Below are positions 35,558 to 45,070 of a DNA stretch of 64,000 bases, piece after piece. The notes below the pieces were generated by a model that had not been told where the DNA came from, searched no databases, and was given only the letters and a program-made list of their open reading frames with translations. A program made the position numbers and the translations under genes. How positions within the stretch are numbered: the first letter of the stretch is position 1; each line of letters starts with the position of its first letter. Location: assembly GCF_001686985.1 (NCBI RefSeq), contig NZ_CP015318.1, forward strand, positions 6,136,001 to 6,200,000, written 5' to 3'. The stretch is from Mesorhizobium amorphae CCNWGS0123. GTDB taxonomy: Bacteria; Pseudomonadota; Alphaproteobacteria; Rhizobiales; Rhizobiaceae.

Positions 35558-36178
35558 TCAGCTATGGGCGAAGATGTCCTCTTCGGCCCAGCCCATCAGG
35601 TCGAGCTTGGCACGCGTCGGCAGGAAGCGGAAGCAGGCATCGGCCTCCCTCGTCCTGTTCTCGCGCGCCAGCCGGGCAGCCAGCACATCGCGCAGCCGGT
35701 GCAGATAGAGCACGTCGGAGGCGGCGTATTCGAGCTGTTCCGGCGACAGCGTCTCGGCTGCCCAGTCCGACGACTGCTGCGCCTTCGACAGGCCGATGCC
35801 GAGCAGCTCGTTGCAGATGTCCTTCAGCCCATGCCGGTCGGTATAGGTGCGGGTCAGCCGCGAGGCGATCTTGGTGCAGAACACCGGCTCCGGCATGACA
35901 CCAAAGGCATTGTAGAGCACGGCGAGATCGAAGCGGCCGAAATGGAACAGCTTGGTGATGCCCCTGTTCCTGAGCAGGCTGACGAGGTTCGGCGCCTTCT
36001 TCTGGCCGGGCGCGATCTGGATGACGTCGGCCGAGCCGTCGCCGGGCGAAATCTGCACCACGCAGAGCCGGTCGCGATGCGGGTTCAGCCCGAGCGTCTC
36101 GGTGTCGATGGCCACCGCCCCGACATTGTAGTGCGAAAGGTCGGGCAGGTCATTTTTGTGGAAGCGTATGTCGCTCAT
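35558..36178 (-). CDS. rnd: ribonuclease D, short form
   Basis: 3'-5' exonuclease of the DEDD family acting on structured RNAs and tRNA precursors. The 206-aa product has the three exonuclease motifs: VAIDTETLGL, FHFGRFDLAVLYNAF and YAASDVLYLHRL (Tyr-x3-Asp). It lacks the HRDC domains of the about 375-aa E. coli enzyme; compact versions are common in rhizobia. It stands 93 bp before the M20 peptidase's 3' end on the same strand. Confidence 0.9.
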   Translation of the reverse strand: MSDIRFHKNDLPDLSHYNVGAVAIDTETLGLNPHRDRLCVVQISPGDGSADVIQIAPGQKKAPNLVSLLRNRGITKLFHFGRFDLAVLYNAFGVMPEPVFCTKIASRLTRTYTDRHGLKDICNELLGIGLSKAQQSSDWAAETLSPEQLEYAASDVLYLHRLRDVLAARLARENRTREADACFRFLPTRAKLDLMGWAEEDIFAHS

Positions 36179-36270
36179 GGTCTTCTCCGGATCGCGGCGT
36201 GCATCGTCCTCGCCGCGATCCGCAGAAAAATCAACAGAAAGTTGAATTCACGCCATGCGTGTTTCCCGCG

Positions 36271-37656
36271 TCAGCGCGTCAGCGCGTCGAGAATGCGGGC
36301 CCAGGAGCGCTGGCCTTTATGGAAGGAAGTGAGCTCGTATTTCTCGTTGGGCGAATGGATGCGGTCGTCGTCGAGGCCGAAGCCGACCAGCAGCGACTCG
36401 ATGCCGAGATAGGTCTGGAAATCGCCGACCACCGGGATCGAGCCGCCGCTGCCCGTCGTCACCGCCTGTTTCGCCCATTCGTCGGACAGCGCGTCCTTGG
36501 CCTTGGCCAGGAACGGCGAGTCATAGGAGAGCTGGATCGCCGGCGAGCCGCCATGCGGATGGAATTCGACCGAGCAATCGGCCGGAATGCGTTCCTTGAC
36601 GAAAGCCTGGAAAGCAGCGCGGATCTTCTTCGGGTCCTGCTTGTGCACCAGGCGGAACGACACCTTTGCCGAAGCTTCAGCGGCGATCACCGTCTTGAAG
36701 CCTTTTCCCGTATAGCCGCCAATGATGCCGTTGAACTCGGCCGTCGGCCGCGCCCAGGTCAGCTCGAGCACCGAACGGCCCTTTTCGCCTGACGGGATCG
36801 ACAGGCCGACCGGGCTGAGGAAAGTCTCCGCCGTCTCGCCGAGCGTCTCCCAGGACTTCAATACCTGCGAGGGCGTCTGCTCGACGCCGTCGTAGAAGCC
36901 CGGAATGGTGATGTGGCCTTCCTTGTCGTGGATGTCGGCCAGGATATTCGCGAGGATGCGGATCGGATTGGCGGCAGCACCGCCATAGAGGCCCGAATGC
37001 AGGTCGCGGTCGGCAGCTTTGACGGTAACCTCTTCGCCCACCATGCCGCGCAGCGAAACGCAGATGGAAGGCGTCTCGCGATCCCACATGCCGGTGTCGC
37101 AGACCAGCGCGAAGTCGGTCTTGAGTTCGGCCTTGTTGGCGTCGAGGAACGGCTTCAGCGACGGCGAGCCGGATTCCTCCTCGCCCTCGAACAGGATGGT
37201 GATGCGGCAAGGCAGGCTGCCATGCACCTGCTTCCAGGCGCGGCAGGCCTCGACGAAGGTCATCAACTGGCCCTTGTCGTCGGCCGAGCCGCGGCCGGTG
37301 ATCACCTTGTGGCCGGGCGCAATCTCCTTCACCGCCGGCGCGAACGGATCGTTCTCCCAAAGCTCGATCGGATCGACCGGCTGCACGTCGTAATGGCCGT
37401 AGAACAGCACATGCGGCGCCCCTGCCGGTCCTTCATGATGCGCCACCACCATCGGATGTCCAGGCGTGTCGCGCACGCTGGCGTCGAAGCCGATGAGCTT
37501 GAGCTCGGCCACCAGCCATTCCGCCGCCTTGCGGCAGTCGGCGGCGTAACTTGGGTCGGTGGAGATCGACTTGATGCTGAGCAGGCCGAACAGCCGCTCC
37601 AGGCTCCGGTCGAGATTGCTGTCGAGACGGTCAAGGACGGGAGAAATTCTGGACAT
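36271..37656 (-). CDS. M20/M25/M40-family metallopeptidase (dipeptidase)
   Basis: Zinc-dependent peptidase, probably cytoplasmic. The 461-aa product (start MSRISPVLDRL) has the metal motifs LFYGHYDVQPVDP and GRGSADDKGQLMTF, the catalytic ILFEGEEESGSPSL, and the dimerisation domain (about 200-350, RDLHSGLYGGAAANP). A C-terminal HSPNEKYEL supplies a metal ligand. It resembles DapE/CPG2 and carnosinase-like dipeptidases. An upstream extension is not protein-like. Confidence 0.9.
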   Translation of the reverse strand: MSRISPVLDRLDSNLDRSLERLFGLLSIKSISTDPSYAADCRKAAEWLVAELKLIGFDASVRDTPGHPMVVAHHEGPAGAPHVLFYGHYDVQPVDPIELWENDPFAPAVKEIAPGHKVITGRGSADDKGQLMTFVEACRAWKQVHGSLPCRITILFEGEEESGSPSLKPFLDANKAELKTDFALVCDTGMWDRETPSICVSLRGMVGEEVTVKAADRDLHSGLYGGAAANPIRILANILADIHDKEGHITIPGFYDGVEQTPSQVLKSWETLGETAETFLSPVGLSIPSGEKGRSVLELTWARPTAEFNGIIGGYTGKGFKTVIAAEASAKVSFRLVHKQDPKKIRAAFQAFVKERIPADCSVEFHPHGGSPAIQLSYDSPFLAKAKDALSDEWAKQAVTTGSGGSIPVVGDFQTYLGIESLLVGFGLDDDRIHSPNEKYELTSFHKGQRSWARILDALTR

Positions 37657-38102
37657 TCTTGGGCCTTTCGATTTTGCGCCGACCCTAAAGCGACGAGCCG
37701 AAAACGAAAAGCCGGGAACGTTGGACCAGCGCCTTTGCCGTTGAAAATGCCAAGATGGACGACAAAAGCCGGAAGGCAAAAAAGAGCCGCCGTGGTGGAG
37801 GGGGAACCACGGCGGCCTTTTACTCGAAACGTTGCGGCAGCCCGGAGAGGGGGGATAGGCTGCCGCAGGTGTCCGGGATAGGCGGGGGACGGGCCTTGCT
37901 CCGGACTTCGGCGAAAACTGCCGATGACGTGTATTTGGGTCCTTGAACGTGGCGATTCAAGGGCACCAAAATTACACTTTTGTAACATACTTGTGAGCGC
38001 CCGGCCCATCAGTGCCGGGTTCTGTCAGGGTATTGCCGGAACCGTTGACAGAAGCCGCCTTTGGCATGGACCGCGCAGCCGCGCCGCGCTATCCCTGCCG
38101 GC
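37657..38102. other. 446-bp divergent region with sRNA locus and polA leader
   Basis: This spacer contains a candidate small RNA (minus strand, separate entry). The inverted repeat CTTGAA-N8-TTCAAG at 37942-37961 could supply the -35 element for both directions. A hairpin CCCGGC-N8-GCCGGG (38000-38019) lies in the polA leader and has no T-run. No protein-coding frame is convincing. Confidence 0.5.
37779..37925 (-). ncRNA. probable trans-acting small RNA, EcpR1/alpha-r7-like
   Basis: On the minus strand a perfect 11-bp stem GCCGCCGTGGT / ACCACGGCGGC (37786-37816) is followed by TCTTTTTT, an ideal intrinsic terminator. Upstream is a second stem TGCGGCAGCC / GGCTGCCGCA (37831-37859 region) with a C/U-rich loop. 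A -35 CTTGAA (37956-37961) and -10 CAAATA (37932-37937) at 18-bp spacing predict a start near 37925. No gene precedes the terminator, so a short RNA is likely. Sinorhizobium EcpR1 (Smr7C) sits next to polA in the same way (from memory), hence the proposed homology. Confidence 0.6.
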
Positions 38103-41060
38103 ATGAAAAAAGGCGATCATCTCTTCCTTATCGACGGCTCCGGCTACATTTTTCGCGCCTATCACGCGCTGCCGCCGCTGACCCGCAAATCGGACGGTCT
38201 GCCGGTCGGCGCCGTTTCCGGCTTCTGCAACATGCTGTGGAAGCTGATGCAGGACGCCCGCAACACCGATGTCGGTGTGGTGCCGACGCATTTCGCCGTC
38301 ATCTTCGACTATTCGTCAAAAACCTTCCGCAATGAGCTCTACCCTGAATACAAGGCCAACCGCTCGGCCCCGCCCGAAGACCTGATCCCGCAATTCGGCC
38401 TCATCCGCCAGGCGACCAAGGCCTTCAACCTGCCTTGCATCGAGATGGAAGGTTTTGAGGCCGACGACCTCATCGCCACCTATTGCAAGCTTGCCTGTGA
38501 GGCCGGCGGCGACACCACGATCATCTCCTCCGACAAGGATCTGATGCAGCTGGTTGGCGACACGGTCGGCATGTACGACCCGATGAAGGACCGCCAGATC
38601 GGCATTCCCGAGGTGATCGAGAAATGGGGCGTGCCGCCGGAAAAGATGATCGATCTGCAGGCCTTGACCGGCGACTCTGTCGACAACGTGCCGGGCGTGC
38701 CCGGCATCGGACCGAAGACGGCCGCGCAATTGCTGGAACAGTTCGGCAACCTCGACGGGCTGCTCGAGCGCGCCGGCGAGATCAAGCAGGACAAAAGGCG
38801 GGAATCCATCATCGCCAACGCCGACAAGGCGCGCATTTCGCGCCAGCTGGTGACGCTGAAGAACGACGTGCCGGTGGCCGAAGGGCTCGACGATTTCGTG
38901 CTGCATGCGCCCGACGGGCCGAAGCTGATCGGCTTCCTCAAGACGATGGAATTCACCTCGCTGACCCGCCGCGTGGCTGAAGCGACCGGCACCGAGGCCG
39001 GCGATGTCCAGGCCGTCGCCGTCACCGTCGAGCGCGCCGATACCGCGCATGGTCCCGATGTCGGCGCCGGCGCACCGGCAACTGCCCCAAGCGCGGCCAG
39101 CACCGCGACGAACGAAGCCGGGGCTGCTGCAGCTAAGGCGGAAGCGGCCAAGGCAGGCGATACCCCTTCCCTGCTTGCCGCCCTTCGCCTCGAATCGGCT
39201 TCTGCCGCGAAGATCGACGCCGGGGCCTATGTCACGATCCGCGATATCGCGACACTGAAGGCCTGGCTGGCTGAGGCGAGAGAGACCGGCATCGTCGCCT
39301 TCGACACCGAGACGACCTCGTCCGACCCGATGCTCGCCGATCTCATCGGTTTTTCGATGGCAATTGCACCTGGCCGCGCCGCCTATGTGCCGCTCGCCCA
39401 CAAGAGCGGAGCCGGCGACCTGCTCGGCGGCGGAATGCTGGATAACCAGGTCCCCATCCGCGAGGCGCTGGCGCTGCTGAAACCCCTGCTTGAGGACCGA
39501 TCGGTCCTCAAGATCGTGCAGGACGTGAAATACGACATCGTCGTCATGAGCCGCCATGGCGTCGACGTCGCGCCCTTCGACGACACCATGCTGATTTCCT
39601 ACGTGCTCGACGCCGGCACCGGCCACCACACTCTGTCGGCTCTTTCCGACAAATGGCTCGGCCACGCAACGACCCCGCTCAAGGATCTCGCAGGTTCCGG
39701 AAGAAGCTCGGTCGGCTTCGAGCAGGTCGACATAGACAGGGCGACGGCCTACGCCGCCGGCCACGCCGATGTCGCGTTTCGGCTGTGGCAGGTGCTGAAG
39801 CCTCGGCTCGCCGCCAAGGGGCTGGTTTCGGTGTATGAACGGCTGGAGCGGCCGCTGGTGCCGGTGCTGGCCAGGATGGAACAGCGCGGCATCTCGGTCG
39901 ACCGCCAGATCCTGTCGCGGCTCTCCGGTGAGCTGGCGCAGGGTGCGGCACGACTGGAGGAGGAAATCTACGGCCTCGTCGGCGAGCGCATCAACATCGG
40001 TTCGCCGAAACAGCTGGGCGACATATTGTTCGGACGCATGGGGCTGCCCGGCGGCTCGAAGACCAAGACCGGCCAATGGTCGACCTCGGCGCAATTGCTG
40101 GAAGACCTCGCCGCCGAAGGCCACGAATTGCCGCGCAAGATCGTCGACTGGCGCCAGCTCACCAAGCTGAAGTCGACCTACACCGACGCGTTGCCCGGCT
40201 TCATCCATCCCGATACAAGGCGCGTGCACACCTCCTACGCGCTCGCCGCGACGACCACAGGCCGGCTGTCCTCCTCCGACCCCAATCTGCAGAACATACC
40301 GGTGCGCACCGCCGAGGGGCGCAAGATCAGGACCGCCTTCATCGCCGACAAGGGCCACAAGCTGGTCTCGGCCGACTACAGCCAGATCGAGCTGCGCGTG
40401 CTTGCCCATGTCGCCGAGATCCCGCAACTGACGCAGGCCTTCGCCGACGGCGCCGACATCCACGCCATCACCGCCTCGGAAATGTTCAATGTGCCGGTGG
40501 AAGGCATGCCTTCGGAAGTGCGCCGCCGCGCCAAGGCGATCAATTTCGGCATCATCTACGGCATTTCGGCCTTTGGTTTGGCCAACCAGCTGTCGATCCC
40601 GCGCGAGGAAGCCGGCGCCTACATCAAGAAGTATTTCGAGCGCTTCCCCGGCATCCGCGACTACATCGAGGCGACCAAGGCCTATGCCCGCGAACATGGT
40701 TTCGTCGAAACCATCTTCGGCCGCCGCATCCATTACCCGGAGATCCGATCGTCGAATCCTTCGATCCGCGCCTTCAACGAGCGCGCCTCGATCAATGCCA
40801 GGTTGCAGGGCACCGCCGCCGATATCATCCGCCGCGCCATGGTGCATATGGACGAGGCGGTGGAGAAGGCAGGGCTTTCCGCCCGCATGCTGCTGCAGGT
40901 GCATGACGAACTGATCTTCGAGACGGTGGAGGCGGAAGTCGAGGCGACGATCCCGGTCGTGCGCCGGGTGATGGAGAACGCGCCGATGCCGGCGGTCTCG
41001 ATGTCGGTGCCGCTGCATGTCGATGCGCGGGCCGCCAACAACTGGGACGAGGCGCATTAA
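38103..41060 (+). CDS. polA: DNA polymerase I
   Basis: Repair and Okazaki-fragment-processing polymerase. The 985-aa product has an N-terminal 5'-3' exonuclease (about 1-295, EMEGFEADDLIATY, GDSVDNVPGVPGIGPKTAAQLL). An Ala/Thr-rich linker (about 325-375) precedes an intact 3'-5' exonuclease with FDTETTSSDPM. The polymerase domain has VSADYSQIELRVLAH (palm Asp), RRRAKAINFGIIYGISAFG and LQVHDELIFE. The proofreading acidic residues look present, unlike in some family members. ATG at 38103; divergent from the sRNA locus. Confidence 0.96.
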   Translation: MKKGDHLFLIDGSGYIFRAYHALPPLTRKSDGLPVGAVSGFCNMLWKLMQDARNTDVGVVPTHFAVIFDYSSKTFRNELYPEYKANRSAPPEDLIPQFGLIRQATKAFNLPCIEMEGFEADDLIATYCKLACEAGGDTTIISSDKDLMQLVGDTVGMYDPMKDRQIGIPEVIEKWGVPPEKMIDLQALTGDSVDNVPGVPGIGPKTAAQLLEQFGNLDGLLERAGEIKQDKRRESIIANADKARISRQLVTLKNDVPVAEGLDDFVLHAPDGPKLIGFLKTMEFTSLTRRVAEATGTEAGDVQAVAVTVERADTAHGPDVGAGAPATAPSAASTATNEAGAAAAKAEAAKAGDTPSLLAALRLESASAAKIDAGAYVTIRDIATLKAWLAEARETGIVAFDTETTSSDPMLADLIGFSMAIAPGRAAYVPLAHKSGAGDLLGGGMLDNQVPIREALALLKPLLEDRSVLKIVQDVKYDIVVMSRHGVDVAPFDDTMLISYVLDAGTGHHTLSALSDKWLGHATTPLKDLAGSGRSSVGFEQVDIDRATAYAAGHADVAFRLWQVLKPRLAAKGLVSVYERLERPLVPVLARMEQRGISVDRQILSRLSGELAQGAARLEEEIYGLVGERINIGSPKQLGDILFGRMGLPGGSKTKTGQWSTSAQLLEDLAAEGHELPRKIVDWRQLTKLKSTYTDALPGFIHPDTRRVHTSYALAATTTGRLSSSDPNLQNIPVRTAEGRKIRTAFIADKGHKLVSADYSQIELRVLAHVAEIPQLTQAFADGADIHAITASEMFNVPVEGMPSEVRRRAKAINFGIIYGISAFGLANQLSIPREEAGAYIKKYFERFPGIRDYIEATKAYAREHGFVETIFGRRIHYPEIRSSNPSIRAFNERASINARLQGTAADIIRRAMVHMDEAVEKAGLSARMLLQVHDELIFETVEAEVEATIPVVRRVMENAPMPAVSMSVPLHVDARAANNWDEAH

Positions 41061-41061
41061 G

Positions 41062-41691
41062 GTGAGCGGCGTCCTGCCGCTTTCGACGGGCACGTTCCTT
41101 TCCTTTGCGCTCGCATGCCTGCTGATCGAATTGACGCCCGGACCGAACATGACCTATTTGGCGCTGGTTTCCGCCAGCGACGGTCGGCGCGCCGGCTTCG
41201 CTACGGTCGCGGGCATTGCCTTGGGCCTTGCCGTCATCGGCGGGATTGCCGCTTTCGGCGTCGCCGAACTGATCCAGGCGTCCCGGTTCCTCTATGAAGG
41301 GCTTCGCTGGGCTGGAGTGTTGTTCCTGCTCTACCTTGCCTGGGAAGGCTGGACCGCCGGGACAGACGTGGCTTCAGCTGGCGGCGGCGCGAATGGTCGA
41401 TATTTCACCCGCGGTCTCGTCACCAACCTTCTCAATCCCAAGGCAGCGATCTTCTATGTCGCCGTGCTACCGACCTTCGTCGACGCCGGGCGGCCGATCC
41501 TCGCCCAGACTGTCCTGCTCACCACGGTCTATGTGGCTATCGCGACTGGAATACATGGAATGATTGTTGTGCTGGCGGGATCGCTGGAGCCGTTCCTCAA
41601 CGCCCCCCGGCGGGAGCGTTTCAGCCGACGGCTGCTTTCCGCCCTGCTGGCGCTGGTAGCATTCTGGTTCGCTTGGTCGACTGCCCGCTAA
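41062..41691 (+). CDS. LysE-family amino acid exporter
   Basis: Inner-membrane translocator of about six helices. The 209-aa product starts at GTG 41062, two bases after the polA stop, in the family pattern LIELTPGPNMTYLALVSASDGRRAGF. Further signs are GLVTNLLNPKAAIFYVAVLPTFV, the LysE/RhtB signature. Substrates are amino acids or derivatives; the specific one is unknown. It probably shares the polA transcript. Its stop overlaps the convergent zur stop codon by three bases (CTAA). Confidence 0.88.
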   Translation: MSGVLPLSTGTFLSFALACLLIELTPGPNMTYLALVSASDGRRAGFATVAGIALGLAVIGGIAAFGVAELIQASRFLYEGLRWAGVLFLLYLAWEGWTAGTDVASAGGGANGRYFTRGLVTNLLNPKAAIFYVAVLPTFVDAGRPILAQTVLLTTVYVAIATGIHGMIVVLAGSLEPFLNAPRRERFSRRLLSALLALVAFWFAWSTAR

Positions 41692-42092
41692 GCCGCTTCG
41701 GCCAAGCACTTGGCACACGTCCCACGGAACTCGATTACCGCCTTCTTGGCGGCGAAGCCGGTCGAGCGCACCCATTCGTCGAGCCGATGGTCGACATCGT
41801 GGTCGGACATTTCGGTCACCTGGCCGCATGTGTCGCAGATAGCGAAAGCGGTCATCGAATGGCTGTGGTCGTGCGGCTCGGCGCAGGCGACGAAGGAGTT
41901 GAGGCTTTCCAGCCTGTGCACGAAACCGGACTTCACCAGCGTGTCGAGCGCCCGGTAGACCTGCAGCGGCGCGCGAAAACCGCGCTCGCGAAGCTGGTCG
42001 AGCAGCGTATAGGCGCTGAGCGGCCCGCTGGCGGCCTCGAGTTTTTCGAGCACGCACAGCTGGTTCTTCGTCAGCACATCCCTTGCCGCCAT
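41688..42092 (-). CDS. zur: Fur-family regulator, probably zinc uptake regulator Zur
   Basis: The 134-aa product (start MAARDVLTKNQ; GGAAG 7 nt upstream) has the winged-helix region APLQVYRALDTLVKSGFVHRLESLNSFVAC and the metal-site sequence HDHSHSM. Two CxxC pairs, CDTC and CAKC, bind the structural zinc. The APLQVYRAL and HDHSH pattern favour Zur over Fur, Mur or Irr. No znuABC genes are adjacent. The start could also lie upstream (42110 or 42131), but those have poor ribosome binding sites. Confidence 0.82.
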   Translation of the reverse strand: MAARDVLTKNQLCVLEKLEAASGPLSAYTLLDQLRERGFRAPLQVYRALDTLVKSGFVHRLESLNSFVACAEPHDHSHSMTAFAICDTCGQVTEMSDHDVDHRLDEWVRSTGFAAKKAVIEFRGTCAKCLAEAA

Positions 42093-42276
42093 GGTCCTGC
42101 TTCCAATCATTCCTTGCCGCTCGCACGTCATTTCCGCATGCGGGCGGTCTCAATTCCACTGAGATAGCGACGAATCGGCCTTTTTGCCACTGTTTCCGTC
42201 ATCTCCATCAAGGCCATGACTGCCGGATCGCCCGATTGCACGAGATGGTCCAGGCCGCTGCACTCGCAATCGCCGG

Positions 42277-42305
42277 TTGACTGCCCCGGCAGCATTCAAA
42301 ATACT
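42277..42305 (+). promoter_or_regulatory. candidate promoter of the caspase operon
   Basis: TTGACT (42277-42282), a 17-bp spacer and AATACT (42300-42305) form a plausible sigma-70 promoter. The predicted start near 42312 leaves a leader of about 55 nt before the first caspase gene. The rest of 42093-42366 shows no gene. Confidence 0.5.
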
Positions 42306-42366
42306 GACAAGATCCTCGACGAGGATTGCCGCGCTTGGAAATACGATCGGGCTTGGGGAAGCATTG

Positions 42367-44583
42367 ATGATCAGCTTGACACGCAGGACGCTGCTTGTCG
42401 GCGCGTCCGCGCTGACACTTGCCGGTACGCTGTCGTTCCGCACCCTTGCCGCCGGACGCACCTACCATGCGCTGCTGGTCGCTTGCACCGACTATCCAAA
42501 CCTGCCGAAGAAGCACTGGCTGATCGGGCCGAAGAACGATGCCGGCCTGGTGCGCGACTATCTGTTGAAGAACACGCTCGCTCCGGTGAAGTTCGCCCCG
42601 GAAAACATCACGCTGCTGGGCAAGGATGTCGACGGCGCCAACGGCCTGCCGACGCATGCGGCGATCAAGGCGGCACTTGCCGACCTTGCCGCCAGGGTGC
42701 AGCGCGACGATTTTGTCTACCTGCATCTGTCCGGCCATGGCGCGCAGCAGCCCGAGGCGAAGAAGGGCAACGAGACCGACGGCCTCGACGAGATCTTCCT
42801 TCCCGTCGACATAGACAAATGGGTCAACCGCGATGCCGGCGTGCCCAATGCGCTGATCGACAACGAGATCGGCACGGCACTCGACGCCATCCGCGACAAG
42901 GGCGCCTTCGTCTGGGTGGTCTTCGATTGCTGCCATTCCGGCACGGCTACCCGGGCCGCTGAGGTCGATGACGAGCTGGAACGCAAGGTCGAGTTCGCCG
43001 ATCTGGTCGGCGGCAGCGAGGCCGACAGGACGGCAGCCGTGAAGCTCTATGACGACATCACGGCGACGGCCTCGCGCGGTCTCGACGAGAACGGCCAGCG
43101 CAAACCCGCCTTCAACCTGAAGCCGACCGGCGGCGAGCCGGTCACCAAGGGCAAGCTGGTCGCCTTCTATGCCGCGCAAACCGTCGAGACGACGCCGGAG
43201 ATGCCGCTGCCCAAGGGCACCGCGGATGCACCGCGCTTTGGGCTGTTCACCTTCACCATCCTGTCCAAGCTGGCGGAGAACCCCAACGTCACCTACCGCC
43301 AGCTCGGCCAGGCCGTGCTGCAGCAATATTCGGCCGACAGCCGCACCCGGCCGACACCGCTGTTCGAAGGCGAGCTCGACGCCCGCGTCTTCGGCACCGA
43401 CAAGACTGACGCCGTCATGCAATGGCCTCTGGTCGTCAAGGACGATCAGGCGACGATTGGCGCCGGGCTGCTGCAGCGCCTTACTCCCGGCAGCAAGCTC
43501 GCCATCTTGCCTTCGGCGCTGTCGCAGCTTTCCGACGCGCTCGGCTATGTCGAGGTGCAATCGGCCAAGAACCTGGAGAGCCGCATCAAGCCGGTCGAGT
43601 TCGACGGCAAGCCGGCGCTGAAGCTGGCCGACATCCCCGCCAACGCCTATGCGCGCCTCGCTGAACTCGCCGTCGACTACAGATTGGTGGTGGCGCGACC
43701 GGCAGCGATCGCGGGCCTCGACAAGGAGACCGCGCTGGTCAATGCGGTTCTGGACGAACTGGCGGCCCGGGACAAATCGGGCTTCCATGTAGAGCTGGTC
43801 GAGCCCGGCAAGAGCGCCGATCTGAGGCTCGCCGTGCTACGCGAGAACGCCATCGCCGGGGCTGCGGCCGATGCCAGCGACAAGCCGGCTCTGTGGTTCC
43901 TGCCGGCTTCCGGCGACGTGACGCTGACGGATGGCGGCAGGCCGCCACTAATCATCATCCATCCCGACGAGCAGGCAAAGCTGGCTGAGGCGACGGCAAA
44001 GAACCTGACGACGATCTTCCGCGCCACCGGGCTGTCGCGGCTGGCGGCCGCTTCCGACTACCGGCCGGAAGAAGTCAGCGTCGAATTCCAGATCAGGCGC
44101 CGCGACGGCGACGCGCTGGAACCTCTGCAGGCCTCGACGGTGCCGCGTGTCTCACCCGGCGACGAGGTGCATATCAAGGCCAGGAACGATTCCGACAAAT
44201 ATGTCGACATCAACGTGCTATATGTTGGCAGCGACTATTCGATCACCCATATCGTCGCCGAGCGGCTGGCGCCCGCCAACGGCTCGCCCGACGCCGGGCT
44301 GAAGGAAGGCCTGCTTGCCTTCACCGACACCAGCTTCGGCATGGAGCGGATGATCGCGGTGCTGACCGAAGCGCCGCCGCAGAGCGAGAAGGAGGATCTG
44401 GCCTTCCTGGCGCAGGACGGCGTTCCTTCGGCGACGCGCGCGGTCGGCGGGTCGGGCTTCTCCGACATGCTGGCCGACATCGGCACGGCGCCGGCGACAC
44501 GCTCGGTAATGAAACTTGGCGACAAGAGCGGACCGAAGGGCGCGGTGATGATCTTCCCGATGGAGACGGTGCCGCACACTTGA
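42367..44583 (+). CDS. Tat-exported caspase-like peptidase (C14, metacaspase type)
   Basis: The 738-aa product (ATG 42367, GGGGA upstream) begins with a twin-arginine signal, LTRRTLLVGASALTLAG, predicting export of a folded protein. The caspase p20-like domain (about 31-330) has the dyad His124 in LHLSGHGAQQ and Cys189 in VVFDCCHSGTATR. The C-terminal half includes a DUF4384-like region (about 570-700, VSVEFQIRRRDGDALEPLQ and VYINVLYVGSDYSI-type strands). First gene of a five-gene cluster. Metacaspases cleave after Arg/Lys (family knowledge); substrates here are unknown. Confidence 0.85.
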   Translation: MISLTRRTLLVGASALTLAGTLSFRTLAAGRTYHALLVACTDYPNLPKKHWLIGPKNDAGLVRDYLLKNTLAPVKFAPENITLLGKDVDGANGLPTHAAIKAALADLAARVQRDDFVYLHLSGHGAQQPEAKKGNETDGLDEIFLPVDIDKWVNRDAGVPNALIDNEIGTALDAIRDKGAFVWVVFDCCHSGTATRAAEVDDELERKVEFADLVGGSEADRTAAVKLYDDITATASRGLDENGQRKPAFNLKPTGGEPVTKGKLVAFYAAQTVETTPEMPLPKGTADAPRFGLFTFTILSKLAENPNVTYRQLGQAVLQQYSADSRTRPTPLFEGELDARVFGTDKTDAVMQWPLVVKDDQATIGAGLLQRLTPGSKLAILPSALSQLSDALGYVEVQSAKNLESRIKPVEFDGKPALKLADIPANAYARLAELAVDYRLVVARPAAIAGLDKETALVNAVLDELAARDKSGFHVELVEPGKSADLRLAVLRENAIAGAAADASDKPALWFLPASGDVTLTDGGRPPLIIIHPDEQAKLAEATAKNLTTIFRATGLSRLAAASDYRPEEVSVEFQIRRRDGDALEPLQASTVPRVSPGDEVHIKARNDSDKYVDINVLYVGSDYSITHIVAERLAPANGSPDAGLKEGLLAFTDTSFGMERMIAVLTEAPPQSEKEDLAFLAQDGVPSATRAVGGSGFSDMLADIGTAPATRSVMKLGDKSGPKGAVMIFPMETVPHT

Positions 44584-44677
44584 CCGGTAGCCGCTGCAAG
44601 AGTCTTGCCGGCATCGTTGCCTGGCCTCTTGCCGTCGGCCTGGTATGTGAACATTCTGGCGCGGCCGGACGAGAAGG

Positions 44678-45070
44678 ATGAGGACGTTCGTGAATATCAT
44701 GATGCTTTCCTGGCGTGGCGCCGTAGCCGGGCTTTTCCTAGCCGGACTGTTGCTTGGCCACGCCTCGGCGGACGAGGCCTGCGGCCTTTGTGCCAAGCAG
44801 ATCGTCACCAATTCCGAGCTGGCAGGCTGCTTTCTCGACCAGTACGACCAGTTCGCCAAGACAAGCAGCGAAGCCATCGTCGTCGATCTCTCGAATTGCG
44901 GCTCGCGCGGCGTGGTCGAGGCCCTGCCGTCGCCCAACAAGGCGCCCGCCGAGCCGGACGTGCAGTTCCTGATTTCGCGCCTGCAGCTCGACTGCCTGAA
45001 GGAGAAGCTCGAGGCGCCGGGCATCGTGCTCGACCCGTCGGCCACCATCGACCTGGACAGCTGCCGATGA
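44678..45070 (+). CDS. small exported six-cysteine protein
   Basis: The 130-aa product has a signal peptide (about 1-31, hydrophobic GAVAGLFLAGLLLGHASA). The mature part has six cysteines at 35, 38, 51, 74, 106 and 129, so three disulfides are possible. I do not recognise a family. A GTG at 44690 with GAGG upstream is an alternative start. Its stop overlaps the next gene's ATG (ATGA), which links the two proteins. It follows the first caspase gene by 94 bp. Confidence 0.75.
   Translation: MRTFVNIMMLSWRGAVAGLFLAGLLLGHASADEACGLCAKQIVTNSELAGCFLDQYDQFAKTSSEAIVVDLSNCGSRGVVEALPSPNKAPAEPDVQFLISRLQLDCLKEKLEAPGIVLDPSATIDLDSCR

Noticed and set aside
38000..38019. CCCGGC-N8-GCCGGG as a terminator before polA
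   Set aside because: No T-run follows; it is at most a leader hairpin.
38316..41150. Long open frame on the minus strand opposite polA
   Set aside because: It mirrors the high-G+C codon pattern of polA and its translation is rich in His, Arg and Gly without any family motif.
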